The translations under genes were made by a program, and so were the position numbers. The notes below the pieces were generated by a model that did not search any database, was not told where the DNA came from, and saw only the letters and a list, made by a program, of their open reading frames with translations. From CG1-02-35-72 sp045046885 (GTDB taxonomy: Bacteria; Bacteroidota; Bacteroidia; Flavobacteriales; Flavobacteriaceae): DNA of 64,000 bases. Shown here in pieces: positions 17,060 through 24,374 of this stretch; the stretch's first letter is position 1; each line of letters opens with the position of its first letter. Location of the stretch: the NCBI GenBank assembly GCA_045046885.1, contig JASFYX010000016.1:26947-90946 (forward strand), read 5' to 3'.

Positions 17060-17653
17060 ATGAAACCAAATAAATTTAATGCACAATTTTGGGAAGATAA
17101 TTACCAAAACGACAAAATAGGTTGGAATATTGGCTATCCCTCTACCCCTATTAAAACCTATATAGACCAACTCACAGATAAGGATATTAAAATACTCATT
17201 CCCGGTGCGGGCAATGCGTATGAAGCAGAATATCTACATAACAAGGGTTATAAAAATGTATGGATAATTGACTTGGCTAAAACACCACTTGAAAATTTAA
17301 AAAAGCGTGTGCCAAATTTTCCTGAAGCACATCTTATTCATGGTAATTTTTTTGACCACAAAGAACAATATGACCTTATTATTGAGCAAACTTTTCATTG
17401 TGCCATAGCTCCCGCTTTGCGCGATGATTATGTTGTAAAAATGGCAGAATTACTCAAAGCAAACGGAAAATTAATTGGTTTGCTTTTCAATTTTGAATTG
17501 ACCGAGCAGGGTCCTCCTTTTGGGGGTAGTATTGCTGAATACCAAAAACGCTTTTCAAAATATTTTAAAATTAAAGTTTTAGAAAGGGCTCATAATTCTA
17601 TAAAACCACGTAACGGAAGGGAATTGTTTGCTATATTTGAAAAAATTAATTAA
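17060..17653 (+). CDS. SAM-dependent methyltransferase, thiopurine S-methyltransferase (TPMT) family
   Basis: The protein has 197 residues. FWEDNYQNDKIGWNIGYPS at the N-terminus, motif I ILIPGAGNAYEAEYL, WIIDLAK (acidic ribose ligand), EQTFHCAIAPALRDDYV and the family-specific GPPFGGS mark the TPMT-like class. Bacterial members methylate thiols, chalcogens such as selenite or tellurite derivatives, or halides. The substrate here is unknown. It follows the SDR gene by 7 bp and precedes the phosphoribosyltransferase gene by 9 bp. Confidence 0.88.
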   Translation: MKPNKFNAQFWEDNYQNDKIGWNIGYPSTPIKTYIDQLTDKDIKILIPGAGNAYEAEYLHNKGYKNVWIIDLAKTPLENLKKRVPNFPEAHLIHGNFFDHKEQYDLIIEQTFHCAIAPALRDDYVVKMAELLKANGKLIGLLFNFELTEQGPPFGGSIAEYQKRFSKYFKIKVLERAHNSIKPRNGRELFAIFEKIN

Positions 17654-17662
17654 AAACTGTTT

Positions 17663-18157
17663 ATGGAATCTGTCATTCTAAACAATACACAAATTCAGCA
17701 TAAAATAAAACGCATCGCTTATCAAATATACGAGGCTAATTTTAAATCGTCTAAAATAATCTTGGCGGGTATTGCCGATAATGGTTTTATTTTGGCCAAG
17801 AAATTAGATGTTGTTTTAAAGGAAATAAGTTCGCTAGAAATTGTGCTGTGTGAAGTTAAAATTGACAAAAAGAAACCCTTAAATTCTGTTACAACTTCTC
17901 TAAAAGCCGAAGATTACAAAAACACTTCGCTTGTCTTGGTAGATGATGTTTTAAACTCGGGAACTACGCTTATGTATGCCGTTAAACATTTTTTAGAGGT
18001 GCCTTTAAAGCAGTTTAAAACAGCTGTTTTGGTCGATCGCAATCATAAAAAATATCCTGTAAAAGCCGATTTTAAAGGCATTTCACTTTCTACCTCACTG
18101 CAAGAACACATTCAGGTAAACTTTGACGCTAAAGAAGCCAAAGCTTATTTGGTCTAA
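17663..18157 (+). CDS. Phosphoribosyltransferase, PyrR-like
   Basis: The protein has 164 residues. The PRPP-binding loop LVLVDDVLNSGTTLMYA is at residues ~92-108. TAVLVDRNHKKYPVKADFKGISLSTS resembles the VLVDRGHRELP...DYVG...PTS segment of PyrR, the pyrimidine operon regulator/uracil phosphoribosyltransferase. Several neighbouring PyrR residues differ, so whether it regulates, salvages uracil or does something else is open. The pyrimidine degradation locus begins 1 kb downstream, which may be coincidental. It converges with aroK, with 2 bp between the stops. Confidence 0.8.
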   Translation: MESVILNNTQIQHKIKRIAYQIYEANFKSSKIILAGIADNGFILAKKLDVVLKEISSLEIVLCEVKIDKKKPLNSVTTSLKAEDYKNTSLVLVDDVLNSGTTLMYAVKHFLEVPLKQFKTAVLVDRNHKKYPVKADFKGISLSTSLQEHIQVNFDAKEAKAYLV

Positions 18158-18159
18158 AT

Positions 18160-18678
18160 CTATCCGATTAATTTTATAATTTCCGAAGCTATTTCGTCAG
18201 GGCTTTTGTCTGCTGCCGCGATAGTGTATTGCGCTTTTTTGTAAAATGACATGCGTTCAAAGAGGTGTTTGGCGACAAATTCCGGTAAATCGGCGTCATT
18301 TAAATCGGCCACCAAAGGACGTGTGGTTTTCTCAGATAAAAGTCGGTTGACCAAGATTTTTAAAGGCGTATTTATAAAAATTGATGTCGCTTTTTGGTTG
18401 ATTGAAGCCATATTTTCTCCATAGCAAGGCGTCCCACCTCCTACCGACACTATTATAGTAGCCTTTTGCGATAGTATTTCATCGAGGTAAAAGCTTTCTT
18501 TTTTTCTGAAATATATCTCGCCTTTCTGCTTAAAAATATTGGGGATACTCATAGCCTCTTTTTGAGAAATAAAGTCGTCTAAATCAATGTGTTTCAAGCC
18601 ACTAATAGTAGCAATAACACGTGCTACAGCCGATTTACCACTGGCCATATAACCCAACAAAACAAGTGTGTTTTTCAT
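18160..18678 (-). CDS. aroK: Shikimate kinase
   Basis: The protein has 172 residues from the ATG at 18678. It phosphorylates shikimate at the 3-OH using ATP in aromatic amino acid synthesis. Walker A is GYMASGKSAVA (residues ~9-19; usually GxMGxGKS, here Ala replaces the Gly). DLDDFI with the shikimate-binding Asp pair, FRKKE with the substrate Arg, VSVGGGTPCY, and TRPLV in the lid follow. It is single, convergent with the phosphoribosyltransferase gene and divergent from the tRNA genes. Confidence 0.93.
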   Translation of the reverse strand: MKNTLVLLGYMASGKSAVARVIATISGLKHIDLDDFISQKEAMSIPNIFKQKGEIYFRKKESFYLDEILSQKATIIVSVGGGTPCYGENMASINQKATSIFINTPLKILVNRLLSEKTTRPLVADLNDADLPEFVAKHLFERMSFYKKAQYTIAAADKSPDEIASEIIKLIG

Positions 18679-18736
18679 CAAATTTTTCAGCTTAAAAGAT
18701 TAGACAAATATCGTATAAAATAATTATAAATTCGGT

Positions 18737-18766
18737 TTGTATAATTAATAAATGATAGTATATTTG
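18737..18766 (+). promoter_or_regulatory. Promoter of tRNA-Lys
   Basis: TTG (18737-18739, within TTTG) and TATATTTG (18759-18766) with a 19-bp spacer match the Bacteroidota -33/-7 consensus well. The tRNA starts 16 bp after the -7 box. Confidence 0.8.
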
Positions 18767-18782
18767 CAACCGCAATTTAAAA

Positions 18783-18858
18783 GACCTGGTAGCTCAGTTG
18801 GTAGAGCATCTCCCTTTTAAGGAGAGGGTCCTGGGTTCGAGCCCCAGCCAGGTCACCA
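18783..18858 (+). tRNA. tRNA-Lys (anticodon TTT)
   Basis: This is a 76-nt cloverleaf. The acceptor stem GACCTGG/CCAGGTC is perfect. The anticodon stem TCTCC/GGAGA encloses the loop CTTTTAA with anticodon TTT. The T-arm GGTTCGAGCC is present and CCA is encoded in the DNA. Confidence 0.97.
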
Positions 18859-18867
18859 TTTCAAAAC

Positions 18868-18900
18868 AAAACCGTACAATTTAGTGCGGTTTTTTTATTT
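18868..18900 (+). terminator. Intrinsic terminator after tRNA-Lys
   Basis: AAAACCGTAC (18868-18877) pairs with GTGCGGTTTT (18884-18893) across a 6-nt loop, with one G-T wobble, followed by a run of T. It separates the two tRNA genes into distinct transcripts. Confidence 0.75.
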
Positions 18901-18932
18901 TAAGAAGTTAGTTAAAATTGGACTGGTTTTCT

Positions 18933-18940
18933 TATTTTTG
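18933..18940 (+). promoter_or_regulatory. -7 promoter box of tRNA-Leu
   Basis: TATTTTTG matches TAnnTTTG, 11 bp upstream of the tRNA and downstream of the terminator. The nearest TTG is at 18918-18920, too close for a standard -33. Confidence 0.55.
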
Positions 18941-18951
18941 CGCCACCTTAT

Positions 18952-19035
18952 GCACATATGGCGGAATTGGTAGACGCGCCAGCTTGAGGGGCTGGTGAGC
19001 AATAGCTCGTGCAGGTTCGACTCCTGTTATGTGCA
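18952..19035 (+). tRNA. tRNA-Leu (anticodon GAG)
   Basis: This 84-nt class II tRNA has acceptor stem GCACATA/TATGTGC with discriminator A. The anticodon stem CCAGC/GCTGG encloses the loop TTGAGGG with anticodon GAG. A long variable arm (GAGCAATAGCTC) and the T-arm GGTTCGACTCC follow. CCA is not encoded. Confidence 0.96.
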
Positions 19036-19081
19036 CTATTTAAAACTCTTGATATTCCTCAAAAAATCGGGTTTAATTTTA

Positions 19082-19089
19082 TATATTTG
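19082..19089 (+). promoter_or_regulatory. -7 promoter box of the pyrimidine degradation locus
   Basis: TATATTTG matches TAnnTTTG, 57 bp upstream of the mmsA-type start. No TTG lies at the standard -33 distance, so an activator may be needed. Confidence 0.45.
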
Positions 19090-19146
19090 ATGTCCTTATG
19101 CTTAAAATAAGCATTTATACGATTTTAAAATAAAATTATAACCTAT

Positions 19147-20616
19147 ATGAATACACTTTCAAAACAACCCGAAGTTCAAAACTTTATTAACGGACAGTTC
19201 ACAAAAAATAACGGCCAAAAAATGATGGACGTTATCAGTCCGCTTGACGGCAGCGTCATTTCTACCCTGCCCCTTTCTACTTATAACGATGTTGACCAAG
19301 CTGTAAAAGTAGCTCAAAAAGCCTATACAAGTTGGTCGTCTAAAACACTAAAAGAACGGATACAAGTATTTTTTACCTACCGTCAATTGCTTGAAAAAAA
19401 TATGGACGAACTCACAAAACTTGTTCAACTAGAAAACGGCAAAACTTATGGTGAGGCCAAAGCCGAAGTTGAAAAAAGTATGGAGTTATGCGAATTTGCC
19501 GTGTCTATGCCGCAGATTATTGGCGACGAAGTGCAAGAAGTCAGTCGTGGTGTTGAATGCCGTATCGAACGCAAACCAATAGGCGTTGTAGCGGCTATAG
19601 CCCCGTTTAACTTCCCTAATATGGTACCGCATTGGACGATGCCTAACGCCATAGTTTTAGGAAATACCATGATAATGAAACCCTCAGAAATTGTGCCACT
19701 TAGCGTGATGCGTATGGCAGAACTTTTAAAAGAAGCAGGTTTACCCGATGGCGTTTTTAATGTGGTTAACGGTGGTAAAGAAGTGGTTGAAGCCCTGTGC
19801 GATCATCCCGGCATCGAGGCCGTGTCTTTTGTAGGCTCTACTAAAGTGGCTAAAATTGTGTACAAACGTGCCACATCAAATTTAAAAAGATGTTTAGCGC
19901 TTGGCGGTGCTAAAAACCATTTATTGGTACTTCCCGATGCCAATCCTGATATGACGGCCTCAAACGTAGTAGCTTCTATGTCGGGTTGTGCCGGTCAGCG
20001 TTGTATGGCTGCTTCGGTTATGGTGGGCGTCGATAAAGTGCAACATATTATAGATAAGATGGTTATTGAAGCTAAAAAACTCGTAGCAGGCGACAATTTA
20101 GGCTCGGTTATCAGTAAGGCTGCTAAAGAACGTATCGAAAATTATATCGCTCAAGCTGAAGCTGATGGTGCTAAAATATTAGTCGATGGTCGTAACACAA
20201 TAGTTAAAGGTAAAGAAGGTGGCTATTATGTTGGCCCTACTATAATTGATTACGTTACTACGGATATGTCTGTCGCTCGTGAAGAAATATTTGGTCCCGT
20301 CATTTCTATTCTTCGTGCTAAAAATTTAGATGAAGCCCTTGAAATTGAAAACGGCTCTAATTATGGTAATGCGGCAGCTGTCTTTACACAAAGCGGTGGT
20401 ATGGCCAAAGAAGTGATGAAGCGTGCCAGTGCCGGTATGATTGGTGTAAACATTGGTGTGCCCGTTCCTCGTGAGCCTTTTTCTTTTGGCGGATGGAACG
20501 ATTCTAAATTCGGCGTAGGCGATATTACAGGACGCAGTTCGATAGAATTCTGGACGCAAAACAAAAAAACGACCACCAAATGGAATCCCGAAGCCCAAAT
20601 TAATTGGATGAGCTAG
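19147..20616 (+). CDS. mmsA: CoA-acylating malonate/methylmalonate-semialdehyde dehydrogenase
   Basis: This 489-residue aldehyde dehydrogenase oxidises malonate or methylmalonate semialdehyde to acetyl-CoA or propionyl-CoA with NAD and CoA, releasing CO2. PFNFPNMVPHW, GGAKNHLLVLPDANPD and the active-site segment SGCAGQRCMAAS (catalytic Cys near residue 285) match the MmsA/IolA branch, where the general-base Glu of other aldehyde dehydrogenases is replaced. EEIFGPV and the C-terminal FSFGGWNDSKFG are as expected. It opens the locus, next to the aminotransferase that would make its substrate, so it probably completes uracil and thymine breakdown. Confidence 0.94.
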   Translation: MNTLSKQPEVQNFINGQFTKNNGQKMMDVISPLDGSVISTLPLSTYNDVDQAVKVAQKAYTSWSSKTLKERIQVFFTYRQLLEKNMDELTKLVQLENGKTYGEAKAEVEKSMELCEFAVSMPQIIGDEVQEVSRGVECRIERKPIGVVAAIAPFNFPNMVPHWTMPNAIVLGNTMIMKPSEIVPLSVMRMAELLKEAGLPDGVFNVVNGGKEVVEALCDHPGIEAVSFVGSTKVAKIVYKRATSNLKRCLALGGAKNHLLVLPDANPDMTASNVVASMSGCAGQRCMAASVMVGVDKVQHIIDKMVIEAKKLVAGDNLGSVISKAAKERIENYIAQAEADGAKILVDGRNTIVKGKEGGYYVGPTIIDYVTTDMSVAREEIFGPVISILRAKNLDEALEIENGSNYGNAAAVFTQSGGMAKEVMKRASAGMIGVNIGVPVPREPFSFGGWNDSKFGVGDITGRSSIEFWTQNKKTTTKWNPEAQINWMS

Positions 20617-20640
20617 ATAGAACACATGAAAGAATAAAAA

Positions 20641-20669
20641 TGTCATCCTGAGCGAAGTCGAAGGATCTC
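20641..20669 (+). repeat. Copy of the TCATCCTGAGCG repeat
   Basis: The unit starts TGTCATCCTGAGCGAAGTCG and continues AAGGATCTC. Closely related units occur at 37787, 50052 and 50676. It occupies most of the gap between mmsA and the aminotransferase gene. Confidence 0.8.
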
Positions 20670-20688
20670 TTATAAAAATTAAAACAAA

Positions 20689-22017
20689 ATGAACAACATC
20701 ATAAAAAACAACCTCGATTATACCCTTTTTTCATGGGCCAAACAAGGCGGTCTTAATCCCATTAACGCCAGCCATGCCAAGGGCAGCTATGTGTATGACA
20801 GAGACGGTAAAAAATACCTCGATTTTTCGTCGCAACTCATGAACGTCAATATTGGTCACGGCAACCAACGTATTACCAAAGCTGTAACTAAACAAATGGA
20901 ACAAGTCAGCTATGTCTATCCCGGTATGGCGACAGATGTACGTGGTGAACTCGGTAAAAAACTAGCCGAAATAACACCAGGTAATCTCACCAAATCCTTT
21001 TTTACTTTAGCTGGTGCAGATGCTATAGAAAATGCCATAAAATTGGCTAGAATTTATACAGGACGCCACAAAATAATAACACATTACCGTTCTTATCACG
21101 GCGCTACTTATGGCGCTATTGCTGCAGGAGGCGACCCACGAAAATTTGCAATCGACAGTCAGGGTATGGGTAATTTTGTGCACGTAGAGAATCCTTATGC
21201 CTACCGTTGTCCTTGGGACTCCACCTCTATTGCCGAATGTGGCGAGAGGGCTTTGGCGCATTTAGAACGTGTTATTAAATTCGAAAATCCGGATGCTATT
21301 GCCGCTATCCTTTTCGAAGGAGAATCGGGTTCATCAGGTTGTATAAAATATCCGCCAATGTACCTTAAAAAGGTTCGTGAAATCTGCGACAAATACGGTA
21401 TTTTAATGATTGATGACGAAGTGATGAGTGGCTTTGGGCGCACCGGAAAAATGTTTGGTATAGATCATCACGATGTTACGCCTGATATTATGTGTTTGGC
21501 AAAAGGTTTGACTTCTGGTTATTTACCTTTAGGAGCGATGGTAGTTACAGATAAAATAGCACATTATTTTGATGATAAACCTATGCTTTTAGGGCTCACC
21601 TATTCTGCTCATGCAGTTGCTTGTGCTGCCGCTATTGAAAACCTTAAAATAATTGAAGAAGATAATTTGGTAGCTAAAGCTGCCGAAATGGGGAAATATA
21701 TTGAATCTGAGGTAGAAAAATTAAAAGCCAAACACCCATCTATCGGTGATTTTAGAAATACAGGTTTATTGGGTTGTATAGAATTGGTAAAAAACCACCA
21801 AACAAAAGAACCTATAACACCGTGGAATGCCAAACCAAACGACATGGAAGTGACCAATAAAATGGCGGCAAAAATACGTGAATTGGGTATGTTTACTTTT
21901 GTAAGGTGGAACTGGATATTTATTGCGCCACCACTAAACGTCAGTAAAGAAGAAGTAGACGAAGGCTTAGACATTATATCACAAGCCATCGCCATTGCAG
22001 ACGACTATTGTTATTGA
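20689..22017 (+). CDS. Class-III omega-aminotransferase, probably beta-alanine/beta-aminoisobutyrate transaminase
   Basis: This 442-residue PLP enzyme has the class-III features SLAGADAIENAIKLAR-type PLP phosphate binding (here TLAGADAIENAIK), YHGATYGA, the DDEVMSGFGRTG segment with the Asp that contacts the PLP ring nitrogen, and the Schiff-base Lys in CLAKGLTSGYLPLGA (about residue 273). By position between mmsA and the dihydropyrimidine genes it should convert beta-alanine to malonate semialdehyde and beta-aminoisobutyrate to methylmalonate semialdehyde. The amino acceptor (pyruvate or 2-oxoglutarate) cannot be read from the sequence. Confidence 0.9.
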   Translation: MNNIIKNNLDYTLFSWAKQGGLNPINASHAKGSYVYDRDGKKYLDFSSQLMNVNIGHGNQRITKAVTKQMEQVSYVYPGMATDVRGELGKKLAEITPGNLTKSFFTLAGADAIENAIKLARIYTGRHKIITHYRSYHGATYGAIAAGGDPRKFAIDSQGMGNFVHVENPYAYRCPWDSTSIAECGERALAHLERVIKFENPDAIAAILFEGESGSSGCIKYPPMYLKKVREICDKYGILMIDDEVMSGFGRTGKMFGIDHHDVTPDIMCLAKGLTSGYLPLGAMVVTDKIAHYFDDKPMLLGLTYSAHAVACAAAIENLKIIEEDNLVAKAAEMGKYIESEVEKLKAKHPSIGDFRNTGLLGCIELVKNHQTKEPITPWNAKPNDMEVTNKMAAKIRELGMFTFVRWNWIFIAPPLNVSKEEVDEGLDIISQAIAIADDYCY

Positions 22018-22021
22018 AATA

Positions 22022-22044
22022 TAGAACACAGATAACGATGATTG
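22022..22044 (+). repeat. Left copy of a 23-bp repeat flanking the RES gene
   Basis: TAGAACACAGATAACGATGA followed by TTG. The right copy at 23252-23274 is in inverted orientation and differs at a few bases. Confidence 0.55.
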
Positions 22045-22112
22045 TTAAGATAATAACTGATATAATAAAGTTATGCTTTATTTGGGATTCTGCATCTTTA
22101 TGAAATTGAATT

Positions 22113-23090
22113 ATGAATAAATTAAATGAACTTAATGAATTATTAAAAAGATTTAATTTTACTAGACAGGATCTAACCGAGTTTGAAGACCACATTGAGC
22201 ATACTCTTAAAAATATACCTGCCTCACTAATGAAGATTGAAAAGGGTAGAGCAATCTACAGATGTAGGAAATACAACCTACCCCTAAAATCATTATTTTG
22301 TTTTGAATCTGACCTATCATTTAGAACAGACCTAAATAACATTTCCGAATTTAATAGATGTAATGTGCCAAACACTTCAGTATTTTATGGAAGCACATAT
22401 TATCCTAACATACATGACAAACCTCAAATGATTGACCCAGGGTTTATTACAGCTATTCTTGAAACTACCAAACTTTTAGATCCTCCTAAATCGTCAGAAA
22501 TATCAGAAGGTATAGAAATTTATGGTGTTGGTATGTGGGAAGCTACTGAGGATTTCGACGTATTCATAATGCCGCCGAATGAGGCTTGGAAAAAAGAGAG
22601 TGAATTAGCAAAAAAACTTCTAGAAATTCATGAGGAAAACATGATTCAGGCAAAAGCTAGTAATGAAATTAGAGAGTTTTATAAAATTATGGGAAGTGAA
22701 TTTTCAAAGTATATGCATAACAAACCGAATGAAGAATATGGAATTAGTGCTTTGTTTTCGCTACATACTGTTAAGTCTGCTGGTGGTGTTGCATATTCTT
22801 CCGTAAAAACAGAACATAATGGCTTTAATCTAGCGTTGACACCAGACACTATTGATAGCAAGTTTAATTTCAAAAGAGCAGGAATTGGAGAATTGTGGAA
22901 GTTTGGTAAAGATATTCACTTCAATTTCACTAAAACTGCTGAAAGAAATCAAGGTATACCACTAGTCTATAATAAAGTTGAAGTCCCTGAGTTTTCTGTT
23001 GAGAAAATGATAAACTACTATAAAAATAAAGGAATTGATCCTAATCACATAATCAAGATTTTGGTTGAATGTAATTATATGAAGATTTAA
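22113..23090 (+). CDS. Orphan RES-domain protein (ADP-ribosyltransferase-fold, NAD-degrading toxin family)
   Basis: This 325-residue protein carries RES-like blocks in the right order: AIYRCRKYN with the conserved Arg (residues ~48-56), EFNRCNVPNTSVFYGS with the R/N and Tyr (~88-103), AILETTKLL with the conserved Glu (~122-130), and GGVAYSSVKTEHNGFNLAL with the conserved Ser near the C-terminal third. RES toxins such as MbcT degrade or phosphorolyse NAD and are normally paired with an Xre antitoxin; none is seen here. It interrupts the pyrimidine locus and is followed immediately by a long hairpin, so it looks like recently acquired cargo. The domain call is by motif reading, not by search. 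Confidence 0.68.
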   Translation: MNKLNELNELLKRFNFTRQDLTEFEDHIEHTLKNIPASLMKIEKGRAIYRCRKYNLPLKSLFCFESDLSFRTDLNNISEFNRCNVPNTSVFYGSTYYPNIHDKPQMIDPGFITAILETTKLLDPPKSSEISEGIEIYGVGMWEATEDFDVFIMPPNEAWKKESELAKKLLEIHEENMIQAKASNEIREFYKIMGSEFSKYMHNKPNEEYGISALFSLHTVKSAGGVAYSSVKTEHNGFNLALTPDTIDSKFNFKRAGIGELWKFGKDIHFNFTKTAERNQGIPLVYNKVEVPEFSVEKMINYYKNKGIDPNHIIKILVECNYMKI

Positions 23091-23100
23091 AAACAAAGCA

Positions 23101-23230
23101 TAACAACGGCTATACTCTATTGTGGTTTAGAGCTTTATCTAAGGGGTTGCTAATTTAAAAAAATTAATTTAATAACGGAAAATTTTGGCTAATTTAGTCC
23201 ACAACTGAAGCATAGCCAAACCGTTGTAAA
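23101..23230. repeat. Long imperfect hairpin element, attC-like in architecture
   Basis: The outer arms ACAACGG (23103-23109) and CCGTTGT (23221-23227) pair perfectly. CTATAC (23110-23115) pairs with GCATAG (23210-23215) with one mismatch, leaving CCAAA unpaired on the right arm. TTGTGG (23120-23125) pairs with CCACAA (23199-23204), and TTAG with CTAA further in. The element begins ten bases after the RES gene stop. Terminal imperfect pairing with extrahelical bases just downstream of a single promoterless-looking gene is how integron attC sites are built, but the core GTTRRRY motif is not clear, so the identity is open. Confidence 0.55.
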
Positions 23231-23251
23231 TAAAATAATAAGAATCATAAA

Positions 23252-23274
23252 AAATCTGCGTCATCTGCGTTCTA
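23252..23274 (-). repeat. Right, inverted copy of the 23-bp repeat flanking the RES gene
   Basis: The minus strand reads TAGAACGCAGATGACGCAGA followed by TTT, matching the left copy at 22022-22044 at most positions. Confidence 0.55.
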
Positions 23275-23289
23275 TTAATAAAACAAACT

Positions 23290-24276
23290 ATGTATAGAAG
23301 AAAATATTTTAGAATAACAGTACTCGTTTTCCTGTTACTCGGTCTATTCTTTTATTATCATGGCTTTTATTTTGCTGTTAATATAAAAGGCCTTTCTATC
23401 GCAAAGAAATTCTATAATTTTAACAACAAACCTTTTAACGATAGCATTAAACTTAAATTACATGTTTTTAATACTGGCATAAATAAAGTTTCATCTTTAT
23501 TGGTTGGTAAAGTTAATCCCTGGCGGTCTGTGCCGGCCTTTGTTATTGAACACCCCAAGTACGGACTCATAATCTTTGACACAGGCTTATCTTCTAAAAT
23601 AGCCAAAATAGGTAATATAGCACTTCACCCCATAACTCGGCTATTTTTTGATACACGTTCTATTTTGGGTAAAGACTTACCAAATCAAATGAGAAACACT
23701 GGTTTACTTCCTGAAAACGTAACCTTAGTTGTTTTTTCACACTTACACTTCGACCATATTGGTAATGCCGATGCCTTTAGCAACGCTATTTTTAGTTTAG
23801 GACAAGAGACCGACTTGGATGATATGACACGCATGGAGGGCTTTGAACCCGAATTTATAGCCAAATTACAAGAGCATCGTCCTTTTGTAAATATAGATTT
23901 TTCTAAGGGCAAACCCTTTGCTACTTTCGATAAAGCTGTAGATTTACTGGACGATGGCAGTATTATAGCCATACACGGAAATGGACATTTAAACGGAAGC
24001 ATCAGCTTGTTTGTACGACTACCCATGGGCATGGTTTTATTAACAGGTGATGAAGTGGTTCATTTTGATTGGTTAAAAAGTGACGATGTGCAAAGAATTT
24101 CTAAAAATCCTGAACGGGCTGCCGAGGTGAGAAACCGTGTGAGAATGCTAGAGAAGTTAAGACCCGATATTCTTATTTTTCCGGGGCACGATTTTCCTAA
24201 AATACCTAAAAACAGAACAGACATTATAATTCATCATCCCGAATTATTTAAAAATAAGGCTTGGCAGATAAACTGA
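23290..24276 (+). CDS. MBL-fold metallo-hydrolase, N-acyl homoserine lactonase-like, membrane-anchored
   Basis: The protein has 328 residues. An N-terminal hydrophobic helix (residues ~8-28) is followed by a metallo-beta-lactamase fold: SHLHFDHIG (the HxHxDH zinc motif, near residue 153), GNGHLNGS, TGDEVVHFDW with a metal ligand Asp, and FPGHDFP with the last His. Family members include AHL lactonases and other hydrolases. Inside a pyrimidine degradation locus it might act on a cyclic ureide or related compound, but nothing in the sequence proves that; it could be unrelated cargo. Confidence 0.82.
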   Translation: MYRRKYFRITVLVFLLLGLFFYYHGFYFAVNIKGLSIAKKFYNFNNKPFNDSIKLKLHVFNTGINKVSSLLVGKVNPWRSVPAFVIEHPKYGLIIFDTGLSSKIAKIGNIALHPITRLFFDTRSILGKDLPNQMRNTGLLPENVTLVVFSHLHFDHIGNADAFSNAIFSLGQETDLDDMTRMEGFEPEFIAKLQEHRPFVNIDFSKGKPFATFDKAVDLLDDGSIIAIHGNGHLNGSISLFVRLPMGMVLLTGDEVVHFDWLKSDDVQRISKNPERAAEVRNRVRMLEKLRPDILIFPGHDFPKIPKNRTDIIIHHPELFKNKAWQIN

Positions 24277-24374
24277 TAAATTAAATTATTAAAAAAGCGT
24301 TAAATAATTGATAATAAAATTAGATAAAAAGTTAAGATACTAGCTACCAGACACCAACTACTAAATACTAGAAA

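Noticed and set aside
17663..18157. Calling this gene pyrR, the pyr operon regulator
   Set aside because: Only part of the PyrR-specific sequence is present, and no attenuator or pyr biosynthetic genes are in the window.
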